Positions 21,046-30,726 of a stretch of DNA of 64,000 nt are shown here, one piece after another (positions within the stretch are counted from its first letter, which is position 1; each line of letters starts with the position of its first letter). Location: the NCBI RefSeq assembly GCF_027942865.1, contig NC_134524.1:24893536-24957535 (forward strand), written 5' to 3'. Below the pieces are notes generated by a model. The model had not been told where the DNA came from and made no database searches. It saw only the letters and a program-made list of their open reading frames with translations. The position numbers were made by a program, and so were the translations under genes. The DNA comes from Odontesthes bonariensis (taxonomy: Eukaryota > Chordata > Actinopteri > Atheriniformes > Atherinopsidae).

Positions 21046-22142
21046 TAGGCCGTAAGGTGAACCTCGAAAACTCCTTCAGAACACCAGGCTTGTTCCACGC
21101 TCTCCGAACCAAACACGCTTCAGCTCATAAAAAGAATGAGTTATGTTGAGGTTTAAAAAAAAGTTTCGCCGCTCGGAACACAGTACTTTTTTAGTTCGCA
21201 ACGTTTAAAGGAATAACTAGTGGCTGGCAAGGCGTATGTACATATTCGGCAGGCGTAATAATAGTTTGGCTCACGAGAGGTGCCACGGTTGAGACGTCAT
21301 CAGAATGGATGAATCGGATAGCTGGTACCTTGGTAATGTCCATTATGCGTGTTCTGTTGCCCGTCCCTGTGAAAAAGTACAAGCTGCATGGCAAATCTTT
21401 CTGCAGACTCACAGCAATGACTGCTACATCAGTGTCAGGGCTCTTAATAATGACAGTCTTATGTTCCTGTGCAGCATGTTGTACGTGCAAAAACACCAGT
21501 GTCACATTCTTCGTGGTCACACTGCAGATCTTCCACAGCATGAACAGACTGCACACCTTCCAGTACAGTCACACAGTGACATTGTTGTTGATGTGCTATG
21601 TACAAGCTGAGGTTTCTTCCCACTGCTGTAAGATCAGCATGTGGCCACGCATCGTATAAGAACTCAGCAAGTGCTTCTTTATTTGTTCCTTCTGATTCCT
21701 TCCATTCCACCTTGTGCAGGTGAAATTCTGTGTTTCCTCATGCTTAACAGAAGATATGTGCGTGTAACAAATCTTTCGGTCGAAATTTTGTCTTCTTCGG
21801 TACTGCTGGATGATCGCACTGCTACTGCGGTGCTGTTTATTTTTACCAGCTCAGCTGACATACCAGCTATCCGATTCGTCCATTCTGATGACGTCTCAAC
21901 CGTGGCACCTCTCGTGAGCCAAACTATTATTACGCCTGCCGAATATGTACATACGCCTTGCCAGGCACTAGTTATTCCTTTAAATGTTGCGAACTAAAAA
22001 AGTACTGTGTTCTGAGCGGCGAAACTTTTTTTTAAACCTCAACATAACTCAATCTTTTTATGAGCTGAAGCGTGTTTGGTACGGAGAGCGTGGAACAAGC
22101 CTGGTGTTCTGAAGGAGTTTTCGAGGTTCACCTTACGGCCTA
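21046..22142. mobile_element. DNA element with ~285-bp inverted arms
   Basis: The left arm, 21046 to about 21330, starts TAGGCCGTAAGGTGAACC. The right arm, about 21858-22142, ends GGTTCACCTTACGGCCTA. The arms match almost base for base, with only scattered differences (for example ccgaacc/ccgtacc, gctcgg/gctcag). The low divergence implies a fairly recent insertion. The interior carries a broken minus-strand ORF. The target duplication is unclear, possibly TA. A diverged extra copy of the right terminal region follows, ending at 22398-22415. Confidence 0.8.
21315..21710 (-). pseudogene. Broken ORF with PIN-like 'EECDT...SPDTDV' motifs
   Basis: Two overlapping minus frames together read DHEECDTGVF, then HVQHAAQEHKTVIIKSPDTD, VAVIAVSLQ and LYFFTGTGNRTRIMDI. 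From memory this resembles the E-A-D-T...SPDTDV...TGTGNK-R pattern of a family of repetitive fish and invertebrate proteins that looks like a PIN-type nuclease core. A frameshift separates the first acidic motif from the second. The ORF fills the spacer between the inverted arms and runs into the arm. The nuclease interpretation is inference. Confidence 0.5.
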
Positions 22143-22752
22143 CAGGCAGGTTGTCATTTTTCCAGTTTGTTGTCGTAAATCGGCAACGTGATTGGTCTAG
22201 CGCGGTCACGTGGTGTCTTGTGACGTCAAAATCGTCATTCAGCCCTGAGGATTTCTTCAGAAAACGTCTCGGTTTAAAAAAAGTACAGGATTCTGTGACG
22301 CGTAACTTTTTTTATAAGTGCAAAATAACTTGGTCATTTTTATCAGCTAACGGGCATGTAGTTCGGAGAGCACGGAGCGAGCCCAAACGAAAACAGGGTT
22401 CACCTTACGGCCTATTACCATCATTAAAATTGCACTAATGAAGCTGCACTGTTGTTGCTCTGTATATTGGATACTGTGTATTGTTGTACACACCTTGTAC
22501 ATTTTATATTCATATATTCATATATTTTTATTCTTTATTTTTTATTATTATATCCTATGTTACATGTTTGTACCTTACGCCACAGCAAATTCCTAGTTAG
22601 TGAACACTGTTCAGCCCAGATGGTTTGTGGCCTGCTGTCTCTTGCAGTCTAATTTCTTTTAGTAACTTTGGTTTCCTTTGAGCCAAAGTTTGTATCAGGT
22701 ACCATAACAGGGACGAACAGTTTTTCTATTGGTTTGGGATGAAAAAAGCTAT
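22143..22752. other. Flank with a second terminal-like block
   Basis: 22260-22415 repeats, in diverged form, the order of landmarks of the inverted-arm element's right end ('aaaacgtctcgg', 'cataact...aataactt', 'ttcggagagc', 'ggttcaccttacggccta'). Nothing else is recognised up to 22752. Confidence 0.5.
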
Positions 22753-23630
22753 TTAAAGGGGAACTCCGGGGCATTTGAAGTGCAAATCTGCGCTCCCTGT
22801 GTGGAGATAGCGCTGTTTGCGCAGCCTGTAATGCTAGCCAAATACGTGGTGGCTAAGGGGCAAATTCTAAACCTTCCACGTAAAACAACAACTTGCACAC
22901 TGCAGAAACGTCACACCACTTTATAAACCATCCGACAATAAAGTCACAAGCCTTACCATCAAAACCATATGCATGGTTCTCACATTACTGGCATGGGGAC
23001 GTTACAAAACAACTTTATAAACAGCATGTAACTCACCGGCTGGTTGTAGGCTCGCGCAAGTGAAAGCCCAAAAGAGTCAATGGACGATACTCCCATATAC
23101 AAAACAATTATCTTCTCTAGAAAAACTGCGTTCAAGTAATTAAAACATTACAACAATATTACTGGGCATGTATTGTTGTAATGTTTTAAATACTTGAACG
23201 CAGTTTTTTTCTAGAGAATATAATTGTTTTGTATATGGGATTATCGTCCATTGACTCTTTTGGGCTTTCACATGCGCGAGCATACCGACAACCGGTAAGT
23301 GACATGCTGTTTATAAAGTTGTTTTGTAACGTCCCCATGCCAGTAATGTGAGAACCATGCATATGGTTTTGATGGTAAGGCTTGTGACTTTATTGTCGGA
23401 TGGTTTATAAAGTGGTGTGATGTTTCTGCAGTGTGCAAGTTGTTGTTTTACGTGGAAGGTTTAGCACTTGCCCCTTAGCCACCACGTATTTGGCTAGCAT
23501 GACAGGCAGCGCAAACAGCGCAATCGCCGCACAGGGAGCGCCGATTTGCACCAGCCTGTGTCCTACTGTCAGTATTTGACAACCTCTAGCAATGGGATTG
23601 CGCTTCAAATGCCCCGGAGTTCCCCTTTAA
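22753..23630. mobile_element. Fold-back element (878 bp, ~400-bp arms) with TTAA ends
   Basis: The ends are TTAAAGGGGAACTCCGGGGC and GCCCCGGAGTTCCCCTTTAA. The two halves are inverted copies along nearly their whole length, for example 'catatgcatggttctcacat' at about 22969 and its complement at about 23345, or 'ttgcacactgcagaaac' and 'gtttctgcagtgtgcaa'. The palindrome centre is near 23165. The TTAA at each edge is consistent with a TTAA-targeting transposase acting in trans. There is no real ORF; the mirrored short frames are palindrome shadows. Confidence 0.88.
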
Positions 23631-23689
23631 ACACTTTTTGAGATTTGATTATATTACAAATTTTTACCAAGATTTTGAAAACTGTTTAA

Positions 23690-24465
23690 GGACTTGACTT
23701 GGAAAAAATGGCGGTGTGTGATTCCAGGAGGTGAAGCGTAAAGTTTTTTTTATGTCAACGGTGAAGTTCAGATTATTCCAAAGAGGTGGGTGATGGAGAA
23801 GGAGTCGCTGTGGACTTGGAAATGACTAAAGATTCCCACCAGGCTGAAGGAGTTGATGTTATGGAAATGTTTAGAAAACACTGATGCTGCCTCAAATTTT
23901 GACTGATGAAAGGGAAGGTCTGATAATTTCATGTTTTTCCATCCTTCTTGTTCTGCATCGAGCCAAATTGAAGCAGAAGTCGAATGATTGAGCTGAGAGA
24001 GTCAAATTGATTTGCCAGGTGGCGGAATTCAAAGTTTGGTGCTTCTGATCCACCTAGAAAATTAGCTTTTTGGAATGTGGAAAGTTTTATGTGGCCGGTC
24101 TCATTTTTCCAACTCTTTCAGCCTGGAGGACATATTGATACCTATAAATTTAATAATACATGCTTGAAGGTGAGAAGGCAATACCAGGGCTGACACATCC
24201 CTATCATTCATGCAAAGGGGCCAGACAATAGATTATGACCAGTTTATTGAGTAGTTAAAAAATTCTAAAGGTTTAGGATCTTAAACTATTCTTGAAATGA
24301 TGCATTGTGGGTTCTGAAGAATGAGTAACACCTTATCTGCATAAAGAATTATTGTTTGTTCAGCAGTGGCTGTTTGAAGAAAATACTATTTTATCTTATG
24401 GCGGCTGCTAATGCCTTGATGAATAAGGAAAACAGGCATGAGAAAAGAGGACAAAAAAAATTATA
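23690..24465 (-). mobile_element. Old L1-like LINE fragment, heavily mutated
   Basis: Read on the minus strand with stops ignored, one finds SLFIKALAAAIR (the LAAAIRQN landmark of fish L1 reverse transcriptase), then LYADKV in the place of LYADDV. Later come FNYSINWSKS-like sequence and WKNMKLSDLPFISQNLRQ. This order fits the L1 RT palm and post-palm region. Multiple stops and frameshifts show it is ancient. The catalytic Asp pair is altered. Confidence 0.55.
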
Positions 24466-24885
24466 AAATAAATACATTATAAAATATAAATGACATATTT
24501 ATATATACAGTATATATATATATATAATGTTTCTTTATATCTCCTTCTCAACTGCTCTGACCAATCAGCCTGTCATAGTCGGCCTGTGGACAGAAAACAG
24601 TTTTTGTGTGCGTCTCTTTGAAGGACTAACAGGCCGCTTCTTCCCCACTGCAGTCACCTTACTGAACCACTGAAAAACACTGGAAGTGTTGATTTTTTTT
24701 TTTTTTTTTTAAATCATTTTTTGTCAGGGATGACATCTGTTAACAACCGATGTGTCGCTCAGCCAGCAGGTTCTTCCACACACTGCAAAGGGGGGAAAAA
24801 AGAAGAAATATTTAACAGTCCTAAAATAATAATGACATGAGATAAATACATCAAATAAAAAAATTTGAGCCTTTTGACACACTTC

Positions 24886-25907
24886 TTATTTTCGACACTT
24901 TAACGCCATGTATAAGTATCCTCCGACTCCAACTCCGGCGATCAGCAAGACACAGAAAACCACGAGTGGAATGAGTCCGTTCCAACGGGATAAGGAATCT
25001 AACAAGACGACAAAGAATAAAACAAAATAATTAGGTCTGCTGTAAGTGGAATATTACAGTCCCACAACTTTAATGGGATTCAAGGGCAAGTGTGACAAAA
25101 ATACAGGCACTGGCACAAACTTCCAAAGCAGGGTATCAGTGGTTTGACTGGGTTACATACAGTATGTGGGAGAGAGAGCTTACATCAGCAGTACGTTGCA
25201 ATTCCTGTAACCGAGGCCACTGTCAGTAAGATACAATTACACTGCACTTTATTTCTATCTTATGTTAACATTGGGTGAAAACAGAACAGCAATGACAATA
25301 AAAAAGGGTTGACGGTAATGTTCTAACAACTTGGGCTATGTTTCCTCACCGTTAACATCCGTCCCTTCTGCTGGATCAGGAGTTTGGAGATTGTCAGAAC
25401 GGAGTGGCGTCTCCGTCGTCCCACTTTTAGCTGAGTTAGGGTCCGGGATAACAGAGCGTTTTAATCATTTAACCCAGTCAGAGGGGGCACTCATTATACA
25501 GACCACAAGCAGCAATCAGTTGAACTCACCGACGGTTAGATGAACAATCGAAGACCGTGTTCTGCCCTTCAACTTTGGGATGAAACATTTGTATCGGCCT
25601 TCATCTGCGGCCGTCACGTTTGTTATTTTCAGCGCTACGTTGCCTTGCGTCATGCCATCTGCGGACAGCGTCGTCCTCCCGATGTACGAGGGGATCTTCA
25701 TGTCCAGGACTTCGCGATTGTGCCTGTAAAGGTGTACGTAGACAACTCTGCCCGGCCGATCGTTGGGGTCGGGCCTCAGGTCGGGCTTTGACCACTCCAC
25801 CGTCAGGTCCACCGTGTTAAACGTAGGCTCCACATGACACGGAAGGATGACATCATCTCCAGGAGAAGCCACAACTGGCCGAAGCGGTCCAATCACCTGA
25901 TACTGAC
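24886..25907 (-). CDS. Butyrophilin/MOG-like IgV membrane protein (three 3' exons)
   Basis: Minus-strand exons are IgV 25907-25530 (378 nt), stalk 25430-25350 (81 nt) and membrane/tail 24998-24886 with stop TAA at 24888-24886. All joints are phase 1 with GT-AG. The IgV exon reads GQYQVIGPLRPVVASPGDDV, the first Cys in ILPCHVEP, WSKPDLRP, REVLDMKIPSYIGRTTL, and DEGRYKCFIPKL with the second Cys. These are standard butyrophilin/MOG-type landmarks. The stalk is Thr/Pro/Asp-rich. The last exon is WNGLIPLVVFCVLLIAGVGV, a membrane span, then a short basic tail ending KCRK. There is no B30.2/SPRY domain. The signal-peptide exon must lie above 25907 and was not found, so the 5' end is incomplete. It is probably a cell-surface co-signalling-type molecule. 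Confidence 0.8.
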
Positions 25908-26397
25908 CTGAGAAAGAAAGAAAGAAAGCAGGAACTGTTAATATTGATAAGACAAGCTATACATGCAAACTCAAGCAATAATGGCATTAAAAAGATTCTA
26001 AATAAATGACAGCTTTAAAATAGGCAAATCGTTTTTGACACATTTGAACCCATTTAGGGATGGAGCAAACGATTACAGAGCTAGAGTTTCCAGCCCAGTA
26101 GCATGGCGAGATGAGGGATGCAATGTGTGTGGATGTGATTCCTTCTTCGAACAAACAACTTTATTCTCATCAAAAATGGATCCAGCCCAGGATCATTTCA
26201 CATAAAAACTCACTCTGTTTGAAGTATATTTATTTAAAGTGCTTAACAAATTTAGAGCGCATTTAGGCCCAGTACAACGAGCTTCGGCGAGGAAAGTGTT
26301 AAAAAGGCCTCCGATGACACAGCAGTGAGGTTTAACTGATCTGCAGCTTTTTCTTTTGCCCCATCAGGTCAAGCCTTGCACAAGTTCTGGAAAACGA
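25908..26397. other. Presumptive first-intron sequence of the butyrophilin-like gene
   Basis: No signal-peptide exon is identified. The acceptor tract 'tttctttctttctttctcag' (minus strand) immediately precedes the IgV exon. Confidence 0.4.
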
Positions 26398-27794
26398 TTA
26401 AAGGGACACTCCACCCATTTGCATTAGGCTTTGCATTGTTAGAAACCCAGTCATACTTTTGAATGGTCATGCAACACTCTCATTTCCCCCTGAAACGGGA
26501 GAAATCCGTATTCACCTCTTTACACTTCCTCATACAATGACGCAAAATGACGATTTTTACGTCATTGTAGGAGGAAGTGTAAGAGGGGTGGATTTCTGTT
26601 GAGACTACAAGCCTAGTTCCCACCCTTCAACACCGCCCATAGGGGGTTGGACCTAATGCGCTAACAGACCTATCACAGATCAGTGCCAGTGCTTTAGACT
26701 GGCAGAGAGCTGCAGCTAACATATATATATATCTATATAGATTTCTTTCTGTAAAGTAAGTTTGTTTTCTTTGTTACTATGTCAAGGAGTACTCTTGCTA
26801 ACACGCTAACGTGGCATGTTCATTGCACAAATAGCTTGCAGTTATGCAAGCTACTGTGGCACGCTAGGCTCAAATGCCATCACTCACTTTGTGATCAATG
26901 TTTTGTCTAGACAATTTCATCTAACAGCCTACCGGCACTTTCTTGAGTGGGTCCTGCAAGGAGAGAGATTGGGCAGAGGGCGTCGTGTCGTGCAGGCTAT
27001 CCGCCAGAACTACCCAGCTCCAGACGGCCAGTACTGCGGGCACCTCAGGAGGAGCTATAGTTTCCTTGTTTTATATTCATTCAACAGTTGTATTGTTTGT
27101 ATAGTTATTTAATTAAATGGTTAAAATGTACGTTGTTGTGGTTCTTTCTTAGTAATGTTGCTCCAAGTGTATTCGAGTTATTGAACGACCAACATTTCAG
27201 AACTGGAACTACCTAGCTACTGTTACCTCAGATGACAAAACGACAGAATTGTGATCATAGCCTACCTATAATTACTATAAATTATGAAGCATTACAAGTA
27301 TACATTGCATTATAAGTTTGTTGCAAATCAGTTACCTCCTTCCAAGTTTATGATGCTATTCTAAACTTTGTTGAAGGCAGACAGGAGAGAAGGAGTGACA
27401 TTTTGTTTTTTAATTCACAAAATAAGAATTGTCATGAACATAAAGACACACAAACAACATTATCCACACTATAAAAAAAAGAGGTATTCACCCTGTGATT
27501 GAGTATACAGTAAGGTGCTCGATGGAAGTGCAAACAGGTAAGGCAGTGACATGATTTCCAGGTAGCGTAGAGTCGGGTGGCGCTAGTACACTCTCGGGGG
27601 AGTGGCCTGCGGATCTTGAGCATTGCAATGCATTATGGGGATTGTTGTCTTTAATCCACAAGCACAAAAAAGTCATTTTCTGCCTTTTCTCGGTCAAGAA
27701 GGCACCAAATTAGAAATTTATGCTACTATTCTACTACATATATGGCCCACTTTCAATACATATTCATGTCTCCACTGGTGGAATGTTCCTTTAA
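26398..27794. mobile_element. TTAA-flanked DNA transposon with P2X7-like domain remnant
   Basis: The ends are TTAAAGGGACACTCCACC (left) and GGTGGAATGTTCCTTTAA (right), matching as inverted repeats at 15 of 18 positions, with TTAA outermost. An internal stem-loop lies at about 26524-26577. The plus-strand frame at 26816-27112 carries a P2X7-tail-like segment. The architecture parallels the element at 1437-3101, and both fit Kolobok-type elements. Confidence 0.7.
26816..27112 (+). pseudogene. P2X7-C-terminal-like domain fragment in a transposon
   Basis: The frame reads TAYRHFLEWVLQGERLGRG, then RRVVQAIRQNYPAPDGQYCG. The order YRxFxxW...LGRGxRRVV...IRxxYPxPDGxYxG is what I associate with the cytoplasmic P2X7-like zinc domain found in many fish repeat proteins, often next to THAP domains. 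The upstream half of the domain with its Cys cluster is not evident, so this is a fragment. The family call is from recall. Confidence 0.5.
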
Positions 27795-28136
27795 GCCCGA
27801 AAAGCTTAATCAGCAATGAGTAGCAGAAACAGATGCCCAGACTTGTTTTTCCTCCATCTCACACAGACAACATAAGAGTCTTTACAACATGTTATTGCTA
27901 ACTGCCCGATTAAGCAGAAACTGGATGGAATATTTTGTTCCAATTATTTATGAAGCAAAGGTCTTTGTTCCTGGTGGTGACCATTTGCTGCTTCTGTGGA
28001 CAAATCAGTAGAAAAGAACCTTTCCAACCTTTTATACATGAAAAAAAATAATCAAATAATTTAGCATATTGTTATCTGAAAAATTTCTTTGTAGAAGTAT
28101 TTTCAGTGTCTACAGTTTGAATGTTAAATGTTCTCT
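27795..28136. other. Unassigned sequence
   Basis: No feature is recognised. Confidence 0.4.
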
Positions 28137-28245
28137 CCGGGTACTCCGGCTTCCTCCCACCCCCCGAAAAATACGTATGTTAGGTCAATTGGTGACGCGA
28201 AATTGTAGGTGTAGGCGTGAGTGTGAGCGCCCCAGCCACTGGGGA
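28137..28245 (+). mobile_element. Truncated SINE-like teleost repeat
   Basis: It begins ctccgggtactccggcttcc and continues 'tgttaggtcaattggtgac', 'gcgtgagtgtgagc'. This is the middle portion of the repeat at 3640-4015. Both ends are missing. Confidence 0.65.
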
Positions 28246-28254
28246 GCACGAGCC

Positions 28255-28375
28255 AGTGCATTTCTACTGCCGGTGTTATGCCGAAAAGTGCATGCCTGCC
28301 GAGAAATGCATCCCCATTCGCAGGCAGGGGATGCATATTTCGAGAGACCTTTGCCGAAAAATGCATCCCCTGCTG
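28255..28375. repeat. Short interspersed direct and inverted motif cluster
   Basis: The motif tgccgaaaa(g/a)tgcat recurs at about 28277, 28297 (variant) and 28352. An inverted version, 'gcaggggatgcatatttcg', lies at about 28324. The central part can fold into a stem (ATGCATCCCC / GGGGATGCAT). Confidence 0.65.
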
Positions 28376-29201
28376 GTCCCCTGCTTTAAAGAGAGTCTGG
28401 AATGGAATGATATAACTACATTAGAATTTGTTTACCTGATTAGGTAACAGATGCAGATGCGAATTTCAACAAGTCCAAAATTGTCTCTAAAATTAAATTA
28501 AAATAGTCAAATTTCATAGTTCTTGGTTCATTTTTGGATTATTTTATCTGGGCTACACGGAGTAAAGATTGATATTCATAGAACCAAACCACGTCTGGTT
28601 TGTTCATGAACTCATTGTTGAGTTTTCACACCCCGTTATGTTTTCAGAAAAAACTTTAGTTTTTTATACGGAAGAAGTAATCAGTTTGTATACTACATTC
28701 TTAATGAAGGCTTTCACTTTTTTAATAACTCACTTAGATTTCAACATTTTGGCACCAAAACACTTCTGGTGCTTTTATTGATTTTATTTTATTTGATTGA
28801 TTTTCACACATTCATTCAAATATAAAAAAAAAAATACACCGTAAAACACAACAAATTTAAAAAAAGGAATGTGTGCTGGAGATGTCAGAAACCCTTGTGG
28901 GCATATAAGGAAACCTCATGTGGTCATTAAAACCCAATGATAACAATTGTAATAGAAAATATTTACAGGTTAAAACTCAACTTCATGAAAAATATAAAAC
29001 AATAATTAAATACAACTCAATTACTTGAAAATAAGTATCTAACAATAGATAATCTGTTTGCACTGAAAACTTCTCGAGAAACGTTATTTCATTGCACTGT
29101 GTACTGTGTATATGGCTGGAATGACAATAAACCCTCTTGAATCTTGAATAAAGACAAATGACAGATCAAGACTCACAATGTTAAATTGAGGGTGTTATTC
29201 A
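28376..29201. other. Unassigned AT-rich sequence
   Basis: Near 29095-29155, 'tggaatgacaataaaccctc' followed by 'ttgaatcttgaa' resembles the 3' terminus of a fish LINE. Otherwise nothing is recognised. Confidence 0.4.
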
Positions 29202-29210
29202 GGAAAGCAG

Positions 29211-30333
29211 TAGCCTAGCAAGCCAGACCCGTACAGCAAAAAGCTGTACCACAGCCATTATAACGAACAGCCTTGCCACTCTCTATTAAGCCCCATTGTA
29301 CTGGCTTTTTGGCTGCAGTTCCACCAGAATTCCACTGGGGGCGTCGGTGGAGACCAGAATGAATGGGGCCCAATGGAGCCAGATGCTACAAATGGTCAGT
29401 TTCACATAAGTCTCCTCAAGAGCACTCAGATTTGAATGTAGTTTCTGAGAGCTCAACATGGGTTTCAAGTCAAAAATCTACTGAACGAGTACATATATCC
29501 CTTTGATTTCTTACAGGTTGGCTTCTTGTTGTCCACAACGCGCTAGCATTGTGCTAATGACAGCTGGTCGACCAGCTATGTATGACGTCATATACACTTC
29601 AAATCCTTTTTTTCAGCAAATGAGTGGCTCTAAAAATCTAAAACTCAGCCATGGGTATTTTCTAAACACCCTCTTTCGAAAACAACATTCGAATTACTAG
29701 AGAAAAAATTATATCTTGAGATAAGGGCACGATAGGGCGTATAGCTCCATAGGACTCCATTCATTCTGGTCTCCAAAATAGAGCGCCCCACGTGGAAAGA
29801 GGGTGGAACTGCAACCAAAATCGCCTCGTTGGAAACCGGAAATGCACCGTCTGTCCTATTATAGAATCTGTGGCTGTACAGGGGTCTAGTGACGCTGGAT
29901 AGTAGTGTGGGCGGGATAAACGGCTGTCTGTCAAGTTCAACGCCACGCAATAGGATGGCGCAACAACCAATCCTAGTCAACGCGACGGAATGGTTTGTAG
30001 TCTATGGCCTGAAAAGCTGATTTCTCTTAAGCTCTAAACTCTGTAAATATATAACTTTAGCAACATTTGAAACATTTTCAGGCGAGAAAGTAGTCGTTTA
30101 GACCCCCAAGGTGTTGAAAATCTGACAAAATACCGGCTATTTACAATTTTGTTCCCACGAATTCAGCGCTACTAAAGCTAGCCGCAGTGAGCAACGCACT
30201 TCCGGTTTTGCCGTTTTGACTGCTCTCGTCCCGTTAACGGAATTTGACCGTTCAAATGCCTTACCGGAGAGTTTTGTCAGCTCTCAGAGCTGACGAATTT
30301 GCGGCCGCTTGGGGCGTCTAGATTTCTAGGCTA
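29211..30333. mobile_element. DNA element with 9-bp target duplication
   Basis: A perfect 9-bp direct repeat GGAAAGCAG (29202-29210 and 30334-30342) flanks a 1,123-bp segment. Its ends are TAGCCTAG and CTAGGCTA, with more degenerate inverted similarity inside. An internal palindrome 'tctagatttctagg' lies near the right end. Within it, two inverted-related blocks ('agaccagaatgaatgg' at about 29350 and 'ccattcattctggtct' at about 29758) indicate a further inverted repeat. A 9-bp duplication suggests a Mutator-like or related superfamily. No transposase is seen. Confidence 0.7.
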
Positions 30334-30342
30334 GGAAAGCAG

Positions 30343-30726
30343 AAAAATAAGAATAAAAGCTAAATTATAATATAATTAACTGCCATCATTTAAGCTATTT
30401 ATCCACTGAGCACAGTTTTTCTTGTCGTTGCTGTCTTTATACAGGTAACTACATAATTATTACTCTTTATTTTCTGTGCTGCCCCCTGTTTGTACGAGGA
30501 GGAACAAGTATCGATACGATGATGTCATTATGAAGCCATTTTGAAACAGCTGCTGTAGTATAACAGTTACAGGGAGATTGCGCTTTTGAACAGCCATAGT
30601 TTCGATGGTTAATTGGTTGCACTGAAATATCCTAAAGTCGAGAGAGACTTTCTTGGAGAAAAGCCGGAAAATACTCTACAATTTCTCAAAAAATATACTT
30701 TTTTTTTTTTATAATTGCTTTTACAG
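30343..30726. other. Sequence upstream of the Ulp1-like exons
   Basis: No preceding coding exon is recognised, although the protease domain should start further upstream. The acceptor of the first supported exon is at 30725-30726. Confidence 0.4.

Noticed and set aside
20886..21149. 87-residue basic frame crossing the left end of the long-arm element
   Set aside because: It runs across the element boundary into the inverted arm, so it cannot be a single conserved ORF.
22729..23608. Mirrored frames of about 65 residues with similar sequence on opposite strands
   Set aside because: They are the two arms of the fold-back element read in opposite directions.
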